Shown here piece by piece: positions 12,930 through 24,350 of a stretch of 64,000 bases of DNA. The translations under genes were made by a program, and so were the position numbers. The notes beneath the pieces are model-generated. The model was not told the DNA's origin. It did no database searches and saw only the letters and a program-made list of their open reading frames with translations. Within the stretch, counting starts at the first letter, position 1. Each line of letters begins with the position of its first letter. This stretch comes from Pseudoscleropodium purum (taxonomy: Eukaryota > Streptophyta > Bryopsida > Hypnales > Brachytheciaceae), in NCBI GenBank assembly GCA_963969395.1, contig OZ017804.1, positions 21,514,001 to 21,578,000 on the forward strand, read 5' to 3'.

Positions 12930-13774
12930 GAAGTAGAAAACCTACAGTGGGATCTAAAAGAATGGTTTGGGGCCACAACAGAAAAATTCTCAAAAACTCC
13001 ATTATTTAAATATTTAGCTTGTAGAGGTTACAAACAAGATTTAAAAAACTGAGCGGAAAGGACAATTGGCACCCAAATACAAATTAATATGAAATACCGG
13101 ACATGCGTAAAGTATACCAAATCATATGGCACAAAGTGAGGCCACGAAAACAAGCTACCTTCTTATGGCAAGCGCTAAATCACGGAATCATCATGGGACA
13201 ATGGTTCAAGAGGCATAAAATAACAATTCAAATTGGGTGCAACATGTGCTTGCGTGACCTTGAAACCACCTTCCACCTTCTTTAGTTGTGCCCCATCACC
13301 TGGGAATTATGGGAAAAACTCAACACTTTTGCCATGGTGAATGGTACTTCCATGGTGAACTTCTTCAAGGAAGCTCCTCTAGGTAATGGTCACACCCAAG
13401 ACTTGAAACAATATGTTTATTCACATCAACCTTGGGACCTAATGCACTCTTTTCTCATTTGGTATACTTGGACAAACCAATGTGCATTGAAATATGATGC
13501 ACAACAAATCTACTCAAATCAAATCATAAACTCCACTTAGATCGCCACACTCCACATGGGGATGGCAATTTGGAAGCATATTCACTCAATGATTAGAAAT
13601 CTTGAAAAGTTAGCTAGCATTGAAAAGTCATTTGCAATAGTTTGGACCCCATTGTTTTGTAATAATGGAAACAAAACGTGGCACTTTATGGTGTTGCTCC
13701 TACTTCTCTCACCTTTTTTACTCATGTGTCCCTTTCTACTCATTGCAGCATCTAAAGCATGTCTAGTGTCATGA
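12930..13774 (+). pseudogene. LINE ORF2 C-terminus, zf-RVT domain
   Basis: The frame at 13103 reads KVRPRKQATFLWQ, then IQIGCNMCLRDLETTFHLL, then (after one stop) CPITWELW. This is the pattern of the reverse-transcriptase zinc-binding domain: P-K...FxWxA, a C-x2-C pair, ET-x-HL and C-x3-W. A further tail runs to about 13774. The stop after HLL is TAG. Position and strand agree with the RT block upstream. The domain is inactive as part of a dead LINE. Confidence 0.68.
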
Positions 13775-16700
13775 GCAGAGTGTGTACTAGTAGTCTCATG
13801 GACTAGGACTTAACAATGAAAGTTGGAAATGAGAACTAATGTTGTGGGTGCATGGCATGTGCAATGTTAGATAGTTGTGACCTAAATGATGTTAAAAGCA
13901 AAGAGTGGTAAATCCATTAAGCAATGAAGGATTATTTTGAGTAGTAAAGTGTTATTTGGGCTATGACACTCTCTCTATGTCTCTCAACTTGACTTTCAAA
14001 GTCTAGCTTAAGAATTTGGCAATCATCTTTCTTTTAGCCTCTATCATCATTAAAAATGATCAAATATTATTCGTCTCTTTTTGTTAAATAGGAAAAGGAC
14101 TATTTTTTGTAATATGATTTTGTAGGAAGCTTGAAGCTATTGTCAACAATTTAGTTCATCACCTTGGATTTTCTAGAGTACTTTAGATTATATTAGTCTT
14201 AACATTAGCATCAACTATTCTTTCTAGGAGATGTTTTAGACTTTGACATTGAGATTCAAAGCTATTCTAACCTTACTTGTATTCATTTTTCACTATCTTG
14301 TATAATTCAATCTTATCTAATTTTAGCCAAAAGCTTAAGTTAATGAAATTGCTTCTTTAGAACCATTTGGTTGTCCAACCCTAGCAAGACAAATTCTACA
14401 AATCAAATCCATAGGTATAAATCTACATACAAGACACAATCTATAGAGTGAAGTAGCTAAAAAGAGTTAAAGACAATCAAGGACAATTCAAAGACAATTG
14501 AAGACAACTAGAAAAATAACAAAGGAATAACATCACAATCTCTTTTGCTTACTCACTTTAGTTATTTTCTTTAATTTGATATAAGATAATAGAAATAAAT
14601 ATAATTACAATTTGGACCAAAGACTTGAAGGCAAATAATTATTATAAATCTCAATCAATATACATCCTAGAATTTGAGAACTTATTGCAATGGCTAACGG
14701 AAAACTTTTAGACTCAAAAATGTCCACAAAGACTAATTTGTATTTAAAATTAATGATCATTTTGAAACAAATAATGTAATGGATTTTTTAAGTGAAATTT
14801 TTTTGTAGAAAGTTCTATAAATATTTAATCAATAACTTTTATTTTCTTAAAACAATCCATTTGAAAAAAATTGAGGAATTTAAAAACTCAATTTCAAAAT
14901 TGTTTCAAAATTGCATATGCTAAGAAGTGAATGACTATTCAATTACACATTAATAAAAAAAAGGCATAGAAGATGTATTTCCATACATTCTTTTTGAAAT
15001 TCAATATCAAAATCTAAATTCAATAATTTAAACAAATCTTAAAATAGGCTTAAAGTATAAAAAACATTGCTTGATTTGAATGTTTTATATGATTACATCA
15101 CATTTTAAAAGAAAAAACAAATATATTTAGATTGAAAATCAAGCATTTTTTTCCAATATTAGATGAGGGAATTTTTAGAATTAGATCATGAAAATATGTA
15201 TGTATCCTTTCATAATATATTTATATATTCTCTACTAATGAGACAAGCATAATATAACAAGGAAATTTTATGTATAATGTAGACCCATTTGATAGGTATA
15301 CTAATTCTTAAAAGTAACAAACTTTTGCCTATAAATCACAACAGAGTTTTAATCATGAAAGGACAATTATTGAATGGGCAATTGAATGTTGGCATAGGTT
15401 TCTACAAAGTGAGTTTTGAAAGGATGTCAATTTTGAAATTTTAAGACAAGGAATGTGCACACTAACCACTTATATTGAAAGGAAAAAAATCCACTCATAT
15501 GCCTAAAGGAAAAGTTACTACTTTTGAATTTTTCTAGGTAATCATGCATCTTTTGTTGAAATCTACAATGACTTTTGAATTTAGGTTGTTGCAAGAAATA
15601 CCTACAATTATTGTCTAAATTTAAACTATTTCAGTGAATATGGTGACTTTTGAAATAATTTTTTGAAATGAAATAAAATGTGGATAATTTTTAAGCATTC
15701 AAAATAGTCTATATGGAAACTCAAGCCCTCAAAAAATTATCTTTAAAAATCATGCACAAAAAAAATGATGGAAAATGCCAAGAAAATAGATATTTTAATG
15801 TGTGATTTTTAGAAAAATAGTAAAAAAAACTCAAAATAAAAAAATAAAAAATGGGCCAGTTTTACAAACTTGAAGATGCTTCTTCTCAAGCATTTGCAAA
15901 TTTGGGAAAAGAATTGTGTTCTTTGGACTTGTGCAAACAAAGTGCACTTTGAACACATGTAGGAGTTGGAAATTTTTTTATTTTTAGAAAATCTCTTTGT
16001 AGGCTTGTGTACATTAGTAGATGTCCTTGTCTCCTAATTTTGACCTTCAAATTTGCATTTTTGGATCAAAAATTGTACTAATCCCTCCTCCAAATGGCAA
16101 AAGTAGATATCCAATTGGGGTTGTTTAAAAATAGAATACTCATTGGAAAAAATAATAATAAATTATTGAATGTCAACAACTACCATATGTACCTTTAATT
16201 CAAATTTCATACAAAACTAACATATGACAAAAAAATTTATGAGAAAAAAAATACATGTCCAAGGCCAAGGTGACAAAAAGAAAGGACAAGTATTTTTTGC
16301 AATCACCTCTAGCATGTATGTAACTAACGTGATATAGTAAAAAATTGTAAGGAAAAATATTGATTTTAGTTCTAAAATCACATTCTAGAAGGAATCAAAC
16401 TTTGTTCATTATGTCAAGGTAATTTTACAAAAAAGAAATTCAAATTCAAACCTTATCTTCTTGCAATTTGTATAGTCAAAGATATTGAAATATTTCCTAT
16501 ATAACTATTCTCATTGTTTCTCTCTATGATTTTTTACTTATTTTTGAAACACATGGACATTTTCCATTTCTCTTTATGATTTGACCATTTAGACTTGAAA
16601 AACAAACTCCATGGTGTACAAGAAATTATCAAAAAATTGCTAGTGTATTGCTAGATTATTTGATTTTCTTGTATTCCAAGTTAGTTTAGAATAAAGTAGA

Positions 16701-17214
16701 CCTACTTATTTGCTTTTAAAATTTTGCATGAGTTTTCCTTATATAATACACTAATGAATGGTGAAAATTCTCATTTTTGTATAGAGCAAAATCTCACTCT
16801 AAAAAGGCTCGAAGTAGATTGACCCTATTTTACAATCTACATAATCAAATGGATTGAATTTTTTTCCTCATATTGCCCTACATTTTTCTATGGTTGAATT
16901 TAAAAAAAAATTCAAATGATTTTCAATTTTGGTCAATGCACTCAAATTGGTAATTTTTGACGATATCATTTGAAAATATCCTTCATTCTTTTGAGAGTAA
17001 AGTATCAAAATTGTAAAATTGTAAATTTGTGAATGCATTTTTGGAGTATCCTAACTAGCATGAATACAACCATATCAATAGAAAGAGGTTTTCTCAATAG
17101 ATTACCAACTAAAAGACCAAGTAGAATTTTTTGAAAACATAACTTTTAAAGGCATTTATTTATGAATGAAATTTCATTTTTCTCTTTGAAATTTTCACAC
17201 AACATGTGGTCTAG
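13775..17214. other. AT-rich intergenic stretch, nothing recognised
   Basis: Very AT-rich sequence with no long open frame, RNA gene or clear inverted repeat that I can see. It is likely old repeat-derived DNA. Confidence 0.5.
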
Positions 17215-17720
17215 GACTAATTTTAAGGCGCAATAATTTTAATAACTTTTCACTATATGGTTATAAAATTATTGTATGATATGTAGATATGTGGTTTTTT
17301 TTAGAGTCTAGCTAGGCAATTTGGGCACCTAAAAAATCACTTTTTTTAAAGAGTAAAAAATTGAAATTAGTTTTATAGATTTCTAATTATGTAGAGCTTT
17401 GAATCATTCTATTTTGTTTTATGAGATGAAAATTATAAAGATTTTTAGTTTGTGGGTAACTAATTATTAAGTCTATATTCTAAAATAAGCTTTGAAGTTC
17501 TTTATTTGACTCAATTTATAATATTTTGGAAAGAAAAAACAAGATGTAGATTATTTATTACATCATTAAAACCACTAAAATTGGCATTTTACAATTCCAT
17601 ACCTAAATTCTTAAAAAATTTGGTATTTTAAATCATCTTCTATTTTTTTCTAAATACAAATTTTCAAGCATGGAGATGAAATATTTTTTGTTGAAAATTT
17701 TATATGTATTTCCAACTTAT
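17215..17720 (+). repeat. Dispersed repeat, copy 1 of 3 (partial)
   Basis: It contains AAAATAAGCTTTGAAGTTCT followed by a TTATTTGACTCAAT-type segment, then TGTAGATTATTTATTACATCA and AAATTGGCATTTTACAATTCC. The same ordered blocks occur near 19430-19580 and 22610-22740 in the same orientation. It is AT-rich and non-coding. Ends are diffuse and no terminal repeats are visible. Confidence 0.6.
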
Positions 17721-19080
17721 TTCTTCAATATATTAAGGAGCTTTCAAGTTGTACATCTACAAATTCGGGAATTAAAAGTTTGAAAGATGAAATCTAACCA
17801 TTAGGGAAGAGTTGAAAATACTTTTTTTTGAAATTCCAACATCATGATCTTGCAATTAATAAGGTTTCTTATCCTAAAATTTTAGGATGGTGTACTATAA
17901 CAAGGTAACTTAGGGATCTTGTTGTTAGATTTAAAAAAAAATAGAGATGAAGATTTTAACTTTGCTTTGGAGAATAGTATTTTGAAGAAATTTTAGGCCT
18001 CTAAACATTAAAAGAACTTTTGAGGTTAAAATATAGTATCCATAATTTTATAATGTTTGAATGAACAATGTTCTAAGATGTTTTAAATATAATATTAGAA
18101 TTTTCAAGATGAACTTTTAGCGCTATTAGATATTGGGCAAGAAAAGTTTTGAAATCTATATTGTATAAATGTTAATTAGTTGACAATAGAATCTAAACAT
18201 CTATATGGATGAAAGAATAAGTAACAATGTGTACATGACATCATTGCATTTATTAGATGTTCAAAATTTGAAAGCTTGGTTTTAAAAAGTTAATCTAGGG
18301 TTAATCTATAAACAAAATTGAATGTAGTATGTGAAATTGAATATAGTATCCAAATATACTACATTCAAACAATATATGTGGAATTAGAAATTATGAAATT
18401 TGGTAGAAAATCCACTCAAATCCACTAGTTAATGGTAGGAAGGAAAATTAAATGGCATGTTGGTTATATAATAGTTAATGACATTTTTCTATAGAAAATT
18501 ACAAACACATTCTATTAATGATGCATTATAACACATAGAAGATAACTTTCTCTGACATTGAAAGCAAGAAAAAAACATTCAATTTATCAAGTTTACAATA
18601 GTGTAGGCTTTACTTTAATAAATAGTTTACATTTCCCAATATTGAGCATTTTATTGTTTTTACAAACTTTCTTTGCTAAAGGCAAAACTATAACGTGTTC
18701 ACCTATAAAATTTCAATTTGAATTATGTATTCAAAACATCTTCACAAATATTGGTTATAAATGAATACTTATTCTCCTATTTTTCAATAAAGATGTTTTA
18801 AGCCTTATATAATACATGAAGATCTAAGATGTCTAAATGCATAAAATTGATTCCAAACATTGGAAATTGAAAATCTTAGGACTTGTATATCTTATATGAA
18901 GGTTTTATTCAACACTCAAGTCCTAAAATTGCACTCCCACATAGGGGTCCATGTTGCCTCCTACCATTCTACAATATGGCACATGGCACTTTTTTACGAA
19001 AAATGACTTAAGATATGCCAACCAAATTTGACCCTCACGTAGGATAGACTACTCTTTAATAACCCCTAAAGGAACAACAT
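17721..19080. other. AT-rich stretch, nothing recognised
   Basis: No supported gene or repeat boundary is visible. The longest open frame (18558-18764) has AT-biased composition and no motif. Confidence 0.45.
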
Positions 19081-19895
19081 GTGCTTTATGGTTGTATAAA
19101 AATTTTGGGTTGGTGCATGTGACTAGAGATTTTCATACTTTTAGCCCAAATTTCAATAGAAGGTGAAGACAAGGAATATATTTCATATGCACTAAATTTC
19201 ATGACAATTGAAAATATGAGTCAAAAGTTATAGCCTAATATGTATTGTTTTTTTGTAAATGGGCAATCTTGATAGATAAAAGAAAATTCAATTTTTGAAG
19301 AAATAGAAAGTTGAAATTGGTTTTCTAGAGTTATATATACATGAAAAGCTTTGAAATATTTCATTTTGATCAATGAGTCAAAAGTTATGAGGATTTTTAG
19401 TTTGCGGGCAAGTATGGATTTTCAACTCTAAAATAAACTTTGAAGTCCTTTATCTTACTCAATTTTCAATATTTTTGGAAAAAACAAAATTGTAGGATGA
19501 AGATTGTTTATTATAGCATTTCAACCATTGGGATTGGCATTTTTTTATTCCATCATTAAATTCTTAACAATCTTGTATTTTGAATCATTTTCAACTACTG
19601 TCTACTTACTATGTTTTTTCTATATGTAGTACATTTCTAAATGATTTGAATATTTTCAAGCATGTGACCAACTTGTCTAGGGAAAAAGAATCCTAAAAAG
19701 CACTACTAGTTTGGACATTCTTTCATAGAAAAGTGAGCTTGTGAAGTTAAGCTGCCCTATTTTTCGCAAGGTTAAGAAAATAATTTCAGTGAATTTAAAT
19801 GCTTATATCTTGCAATCCACACGGTGAAAAATTTTGAAATTTTTACCACGTGTTTTCAAGTCAAAATACTATAAGATCCTACGGTTACATATGTC
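19081..19895 (+). repeat. Dispersed repeat, copy 2 of 3 (longest)
   Basis: Shared blocks with 22400-23075 include TGTGACTAGAG, CCCAAATTTCAATAGAAGGTG, TATGCACTAAATTT, AATATGAGTCAAAAG, AAATAAACTTTGAAGT, the CATGTG-CCAAC segment, CTTATATCTTGCAATC, ACCACGTGTT and AGATCCTACGGTTAC. The blocks keep order and spacing over about 700 bp, so this is one repeat family and not chance AT similarity. It has no coding capacity. The right end lies near GATCCTACGGTTAC. Confidence 0.75.
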
Positions 19896-19962
19896 ATAAA
19901 AGCTTTTTTTTTATACTAGTACTAAAAATGGCAATTTTTGAGCATTTCATGTGAAAACATAG

Positions 19963-20300
19963 TCATGGAACTTTAGGGTTAGGATGAGTAATTTTAAAAC
20001 ATGTGTATTTTGGGTCTTGGAAAACATTAAGAAAAACATCTGATGGCCAAATCCGGACTGAAGGGGCAATTTGACTTTGTTGCTCAAGGTCCGACGGAGC
20101 AACTGAAGGGCTACCATAAATTGAAGTGTGAGGCGGTGGTTGTTCTTTAGTTCCACTTCGTTTTAAGTTAAAGTTTAAAATAGTGTAAATAGTGGAGATC
20201 ACTGATTGCAGACGGAACTTCAAATTATCTGTTACCTCTGGATGATCTGCATCCAATCCTTCTATAATACAGCCAATCTACCTTATTTGGAAATGAAGGC
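19963..20300 (-). other. GC-richer patch with an unrecognised 97-codon open frame
   Basis: On the minus strand one frame runs 97 codons (20256 to 19963) and contains DADHPEVTDNLKFRLQSV and ISTIYTILNFNLK, which look like ordinary protein. A possible acceptor (TTATAG) lies just upstream of the segment encoding LDADHPEV. I do not recognise a family and find no companion exons nearby. It could be a captured or relict exon, or chance. Confidence 0.25.
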
Positions 20301-22399
20301 ACCTCTATATTGTCACATAAAAGAGATCGAATTTAAGTTCTCTGGCAAACCTGCATAAAGTAACATAGGAGGACCCATTGTCGTCTTTTAAGTAGTTGCA
20401 CATAAATAAGGCAAACCACTCTATGACAGGCAGAATGTCTGGTTTGCCCTGCTGACACTGTTGAATTTTAAAATTTTAAAATTCTACTTAAAAACAAATG
20501 TGAAAAATGGGGAGAGCATTTGAAATTATATTTTTTTGACAAATAATGAATTTGTTATGAATTTTTGAAGTGTGCTGCCCAATTGGTCTCTAGACTAGTA
20601 TCCCAAAACCAACAAAATGTGTGCTCATAATTGGGTCATCTTGCTCATTTAAAGCAATCACAAAATTTCTTGATATGGTCACAATGTGAAGGCCTAAAAA
20701 AAGTCATTTGTTGTGATGAATTTTCACTCACAAAGTAGAAATTCCTATTGTAATCTCTAATCACTCCATCACCATCATCTAAGGTCTTGATTAATTGTGG
20801 TCATTAATTGATTCAACCTAATGTAGCTCAAATCTCATTTATTGAAAAAAATCTACTAAAGGTTGATGCAAGACTATAATGGGTCATTCCTTTAGTGTTT
20901 GTCATGGAACTTTTATTTTTCATAGGTTGGATTACCTTATATAGATTGATCAGATTTACAAATTTCTCATTGCAATATATAGAACGGCAAATTATAAATA
21001 TTTTTCACAATTACCATTTGGTTAGAGCAAAAACATGTAACTTCCCATTGTTGTCCCGAGGAGGACTATTTTCATCTATTTAGATTCTAAAGTCATTCTT
21101 TGAACTCTCTACACGGATGCAATGGTAATCCAAAAGTGTAACTTCAAATTGTGGAACAATAAATGAACCTTAATTTTGTCATGTGTCTAAATTCATTTGC
21201 ATGATGGTGTTCGTCAAAGTTATAGTCATTCACTTTTTATTCTAAAACCAATGCTTTCAACTCCAATAAACTCCACACTAAAGTTGTCATAATGCCAATC
21301 CTTACAATTTTTATTTCATTAGGGTGCAAGAAGTTGCAATTGGGTTCAACATTAGGAGTTGCAATTGGATTGAATTTTTACTTCATTAGGGTGCAAGAAG
21401 TTGCAATTGGGCTTGACATTAGGAGACACAATTGAATTGGAGGTAATTTTGGGAAGATATACCTTAACCCCTAATGCCCAAGGAACCATATTTTGGTGTA
21501 GACAATACTTTGAAGTTAAATAAACCTAACCAAGTTGCTATTTTTTATAGTTTATATTAAAAATAATAATTTAAGTCTAGTTTTAGCATCAAAAATCTGA
21601 TTCTGAAAATAATTTGTTATGATTTTACAATTCAAGATTTTGAGCAAGGGTGTCCATTGCAATCCTGACTTTCCGTAGTGTTAAGAGCTCTTGGACATGA
21701 GCCTCAAATACACCAAATTTTAGAGAAATACTCACATTAGAAATTCATTTTAAAAATTGTAGAAGAGATTTTGGAAATGATAAATTGATCAAGGTTATAC
21801 AAATTATGTTCTTTAACCTCATATGTTTTTGGTGACCTATTTTCTTTTCTTTTCTATTTTTTGAAATCCAGGGTGACCAATTTTTTAGGTTTGACATGTG
21901 AAAAGATAATTGAAAGACTTCAAATCACTTTCATATTTTTAACACCCTCATGATCAAACATTACAATCTTTCAATTTATAAGTGATATTGTTATTTTTTC
22001 TTTTCCTATGTGATCTTTAACATATCTAGTTTAAATTTATATAGTTACAGTACAAAAAATTTTATACAACTTATCAAAATGTTGGATTTACATTCAATTT
22101 AGAGCAAATTCCTAGAAGCTTAAAAAGGCCTTGAGCATTTAGAGGTTAATGAAGTTGGAGTATTCAACTAGAGTTTCTATTTTGAGTAACAATTTGCTTT
22201 ACAAAATAATTTTAATGGAACATCTTGCTAGACATTCCTTATTTCTTCATCAATGATATCATTCAATAGATCAACTCATTCCGGGTCATTGAAAAGTTTG
22301 ACGGTTAATGCCATTGATACAAATTTGTCAAATTTACACTAAATTAGTGTTGGTTAAAATATAATATTTGTATATTTGTATTGATTTTCATTATTTAAC
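20301..22399. other. AT-rich stretch; one short tandem duplication
   Basis: There are no genes recognised. At 21317-21450 a segment beginning CATTAGGGTGCAAGAAGTTG recurs 67 bp later with few changes, together with repeats of TTGCAATTGG. The rest holds nothing I can name. Confidence 0.45.
21317..21450 (+). repeat. Two-copy tandem duplication, unit about 67 bp
   Basis: CATTAGGGTGCAAGAAGTTG starts at 21317 and again at 21384. Both are followed by CAATTGGG(T/C)T-ACATTAGGAG. The two units differ at few positions. It is non-coding and probably a replication-slippage duplication. Confidence 0.75.
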
Positions 22400-23075
22400 C
22401 CCTTAAGGGTCATGGTGCGTTTCTTGGCTACATAACAATAATGGGTAGGTATGTGTGACTAGAGGTTTTAATATTTTGGGCCCAAATTTTAATAGAAGGT
22501 GGAAATGAGGAATGATATCTTTTATATGCACTAAATTTAATGCCATTGGAAATATGAGTCAAAAGCTACAAGTTTTTTTGGTTTGTGAGCAATTATGCAA
22601 TCTCTACTCTAAAATAAACTTTGAAGTTCTTTATCTTATTCAATTTTCAAATATTTTGAGAAAAAAGAAAATAGGATGTAAGATTGTTTATCACAACATT
22701 GTAACCATTGGGATTGGCATTTTTCAATTCCAAAATTAAATTTTTACCAATTTAGTATTTTGAATCATTCTCTACTATTGTCTATTTACATTTTTTCCCT
22801 ATAAATTGTACAATTCCAAATGATCTAAATTTTTTTTAGCATGTGTCCAACCTATCTAGGAAAAACAATTGAAAGAAGCACCACCATTTTGGACACTTTT
22901 CCACAGAAAAGAAAGCTTCTCAAGTGCAAATGCCCTATTTTTTGTACGGCCAAAAATATCATCAATGAATTTAAAAGCATATATCTTGCAATCAACACAG
23001 TAGAAATTTCTGAAATTTGTACCACGTGTTCTCAATTCCACATATTTAAAGATCCTACGGTTACGTCTGTCAGAA
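22400..23075 (+). repeat. Dispersed repeat, copy 3 of 3
   Basis: This is a direct, diverged copy of 19081-19895. It shares TGTGACTAGAGG, CCCAAATTTTAATAGAAGGTG, TATGCACTAAATTT, AATATGAGTCAAAAG, AAATAAACTTTGAAGTTCTT, CATGTGTCCAACC, CATATATCTTGCAATC, ACCACGTGTTCTCAA and AGATCCTACGGTTACG. It ends against the KCS gene island. An inverted fragment of its right end (the CCGTAGGATC block) occurs at 43140-43260. Confidence 0.75.
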
Positions 23076-23931
23076 ACAAGTTTTTTTCCCAAAACTTTGG
23101 TATTTGTACTGAAAATGGAAGTTTGTGATCACTATCGGTGCAAACGTGACACTCGCTCTATTGGAGCAGAAGCAAGGGTCGAGTAAGTTGGAGGCCAGAG
23201 AAATGACCCACGTGAGACCCTCATGACAAACTTGAACACTGGTAGGTCTCGTCTCAGTCATTTCCCTGACTGGTCTGCGCGGCCTTCTTTCCACCGTGGG
23301 CTCCAAAATTAGGACTGCGGAGGTGCTCCAGTAACATACAAAATGCAACTGATGAGAAAATTGAATCAATTGTGCATGACACGGAATGATGCCGTGGTCG
23401 CAGATGACGTACCGCTCCGCCACCACAGTGTCGGGCATCTTTAATTGCACATGAATGGAGGACAGCGTCCATCAATGAAGGCAGAAAATTAAACATAAAA
23501 ATCCATGATTGACACCGAATTCCTGCAGGACATTAAAGCATGAACATTGACTTAATAGCCACTCTGCTTACGCTAAACTCAGCAGCAATAAAGAGCTGCA
23601 CGCATTAGAGGAGCGAGTTAGCTCAAATGAATTGAATCGCTCGAAGATCTCAAAGCACTGAAGGGAAGCTTAAGAGGAAGATAGAGAGGCTGCCGAACCC
23701 AGTTCCATGGAAACTACAAATAACAGATGCGCGCGGTGCCTCTCCAAACGCCGCTTGAATATGCTGCTCACCTCGATGCGACAATCCGCAATCCTCCTCA
23801 CTGCTGCCTAGCGAAGGTGCGCGAGTACTTGCTGCGTTGCTCATTCAACCCTCCAGTTGCTGCTGAAAGGCTTCGTGGTCGGCCGGCTAGCTGCAGCAGC
23901 TCGTACTTCGAAGGCTTCAAGCATCTCCCAG
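23076..23931 (+). promoter_or_regulatory. Upstream region and probable 5' leader exon of the KCS gene
   Basis: Composition changes here from AT-rich repeat to mixed sequence that continues into the KCS gene. Open frames on either strand show no family motif. A strong donor, CATCTCCCAG followed by GTAAGC, lies at 23931/23932, so sequence before it may be a transcribed leader exon. I did not pick a TATA box or start site with confidence. Confidence 0.4.
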
Positions 23932-24290
23932 GTAAGCAAACATCCGGCCCAGGAGCACTTCCTGATTGAACTTGAATCGTCATTGGTCTTTGAGAAGACC
24001 GAATACCGATTCTGAAGCTAGCTAGGTGATGTACGCGCGAAACTCGCAGCTGTTGTAGTGAGTTCTAGCAAGAATCCATCCTGTATGCACCCATAGGGAG
24101 TGAATGTCCTTCATGTATCGGTACGGACCCATGAAGTCGGTGCTTAGCAAATTTCTGGTTCGGTATGAAATGGGAGTAGCTAGCTGCGTCTCAGCAGAAG
24201 GAGACAGTAGTGAGCGCACAACCTGTTGCTTCCTACGTTTCTACTGCATGGCAGCTCAGTCCGCTGTGTATCACTGTTCTTTTGAACCAG
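23932..24290 (+). other. Probable 5'-UTR intron of the KCS gene
   Basis: The donor GTAAGC at 23932 and the acceptor TTCTTTTGAACCAG ending at 24290 would define a 359-base leader intron that ends 60 bases before the KCS start codon. A leader intron is common in plant genes. No transcript evidence is available here, so this is inferred from splice signals alone. Confidence 0.4.
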
Positions 24291-24350
24291 GAGGTCGGTC
24301 GATCTCTTCATCCAAGGGCCTGGAAGCTGGATCGAAGGTAGCGAGGGGAT

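Larger units (their letters stand above)
2660..13774 (+). mobile_element. Decayed LINE (non-LTR retrotransposon), split by nested inserts
   Basis: Four blocks on the + strand line up in the order expected for a plant LINE ORF2. They are AP-type endonuclease (2660-3319 and 6270-6420), the linker before RT (6413-7002), reverse transcriptase (10555-11960) and the C-terminal zinc-binding domain (12930-13600). Two long unrelated stretches (about 3320-6265 and 7003-10555) and one 258-bp hAT-type element separate the blocks and are best read as later insertions. Many stops and frame changes occur, so the copy is dead. The 3' poly(A) tail and target-site duplication were not located. Confidence 0.72.

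Noticed and set aside
12599..12976. Long open frames of 125 aa (-) and 90 aa (+) across the GC-rich short element
   Set aside because: They come from GGACG/CGTCC arrays, which lack stops in several frames on both strands. They have arginine/proline-rich meaningless translations and lie inside a non-autonomous element.
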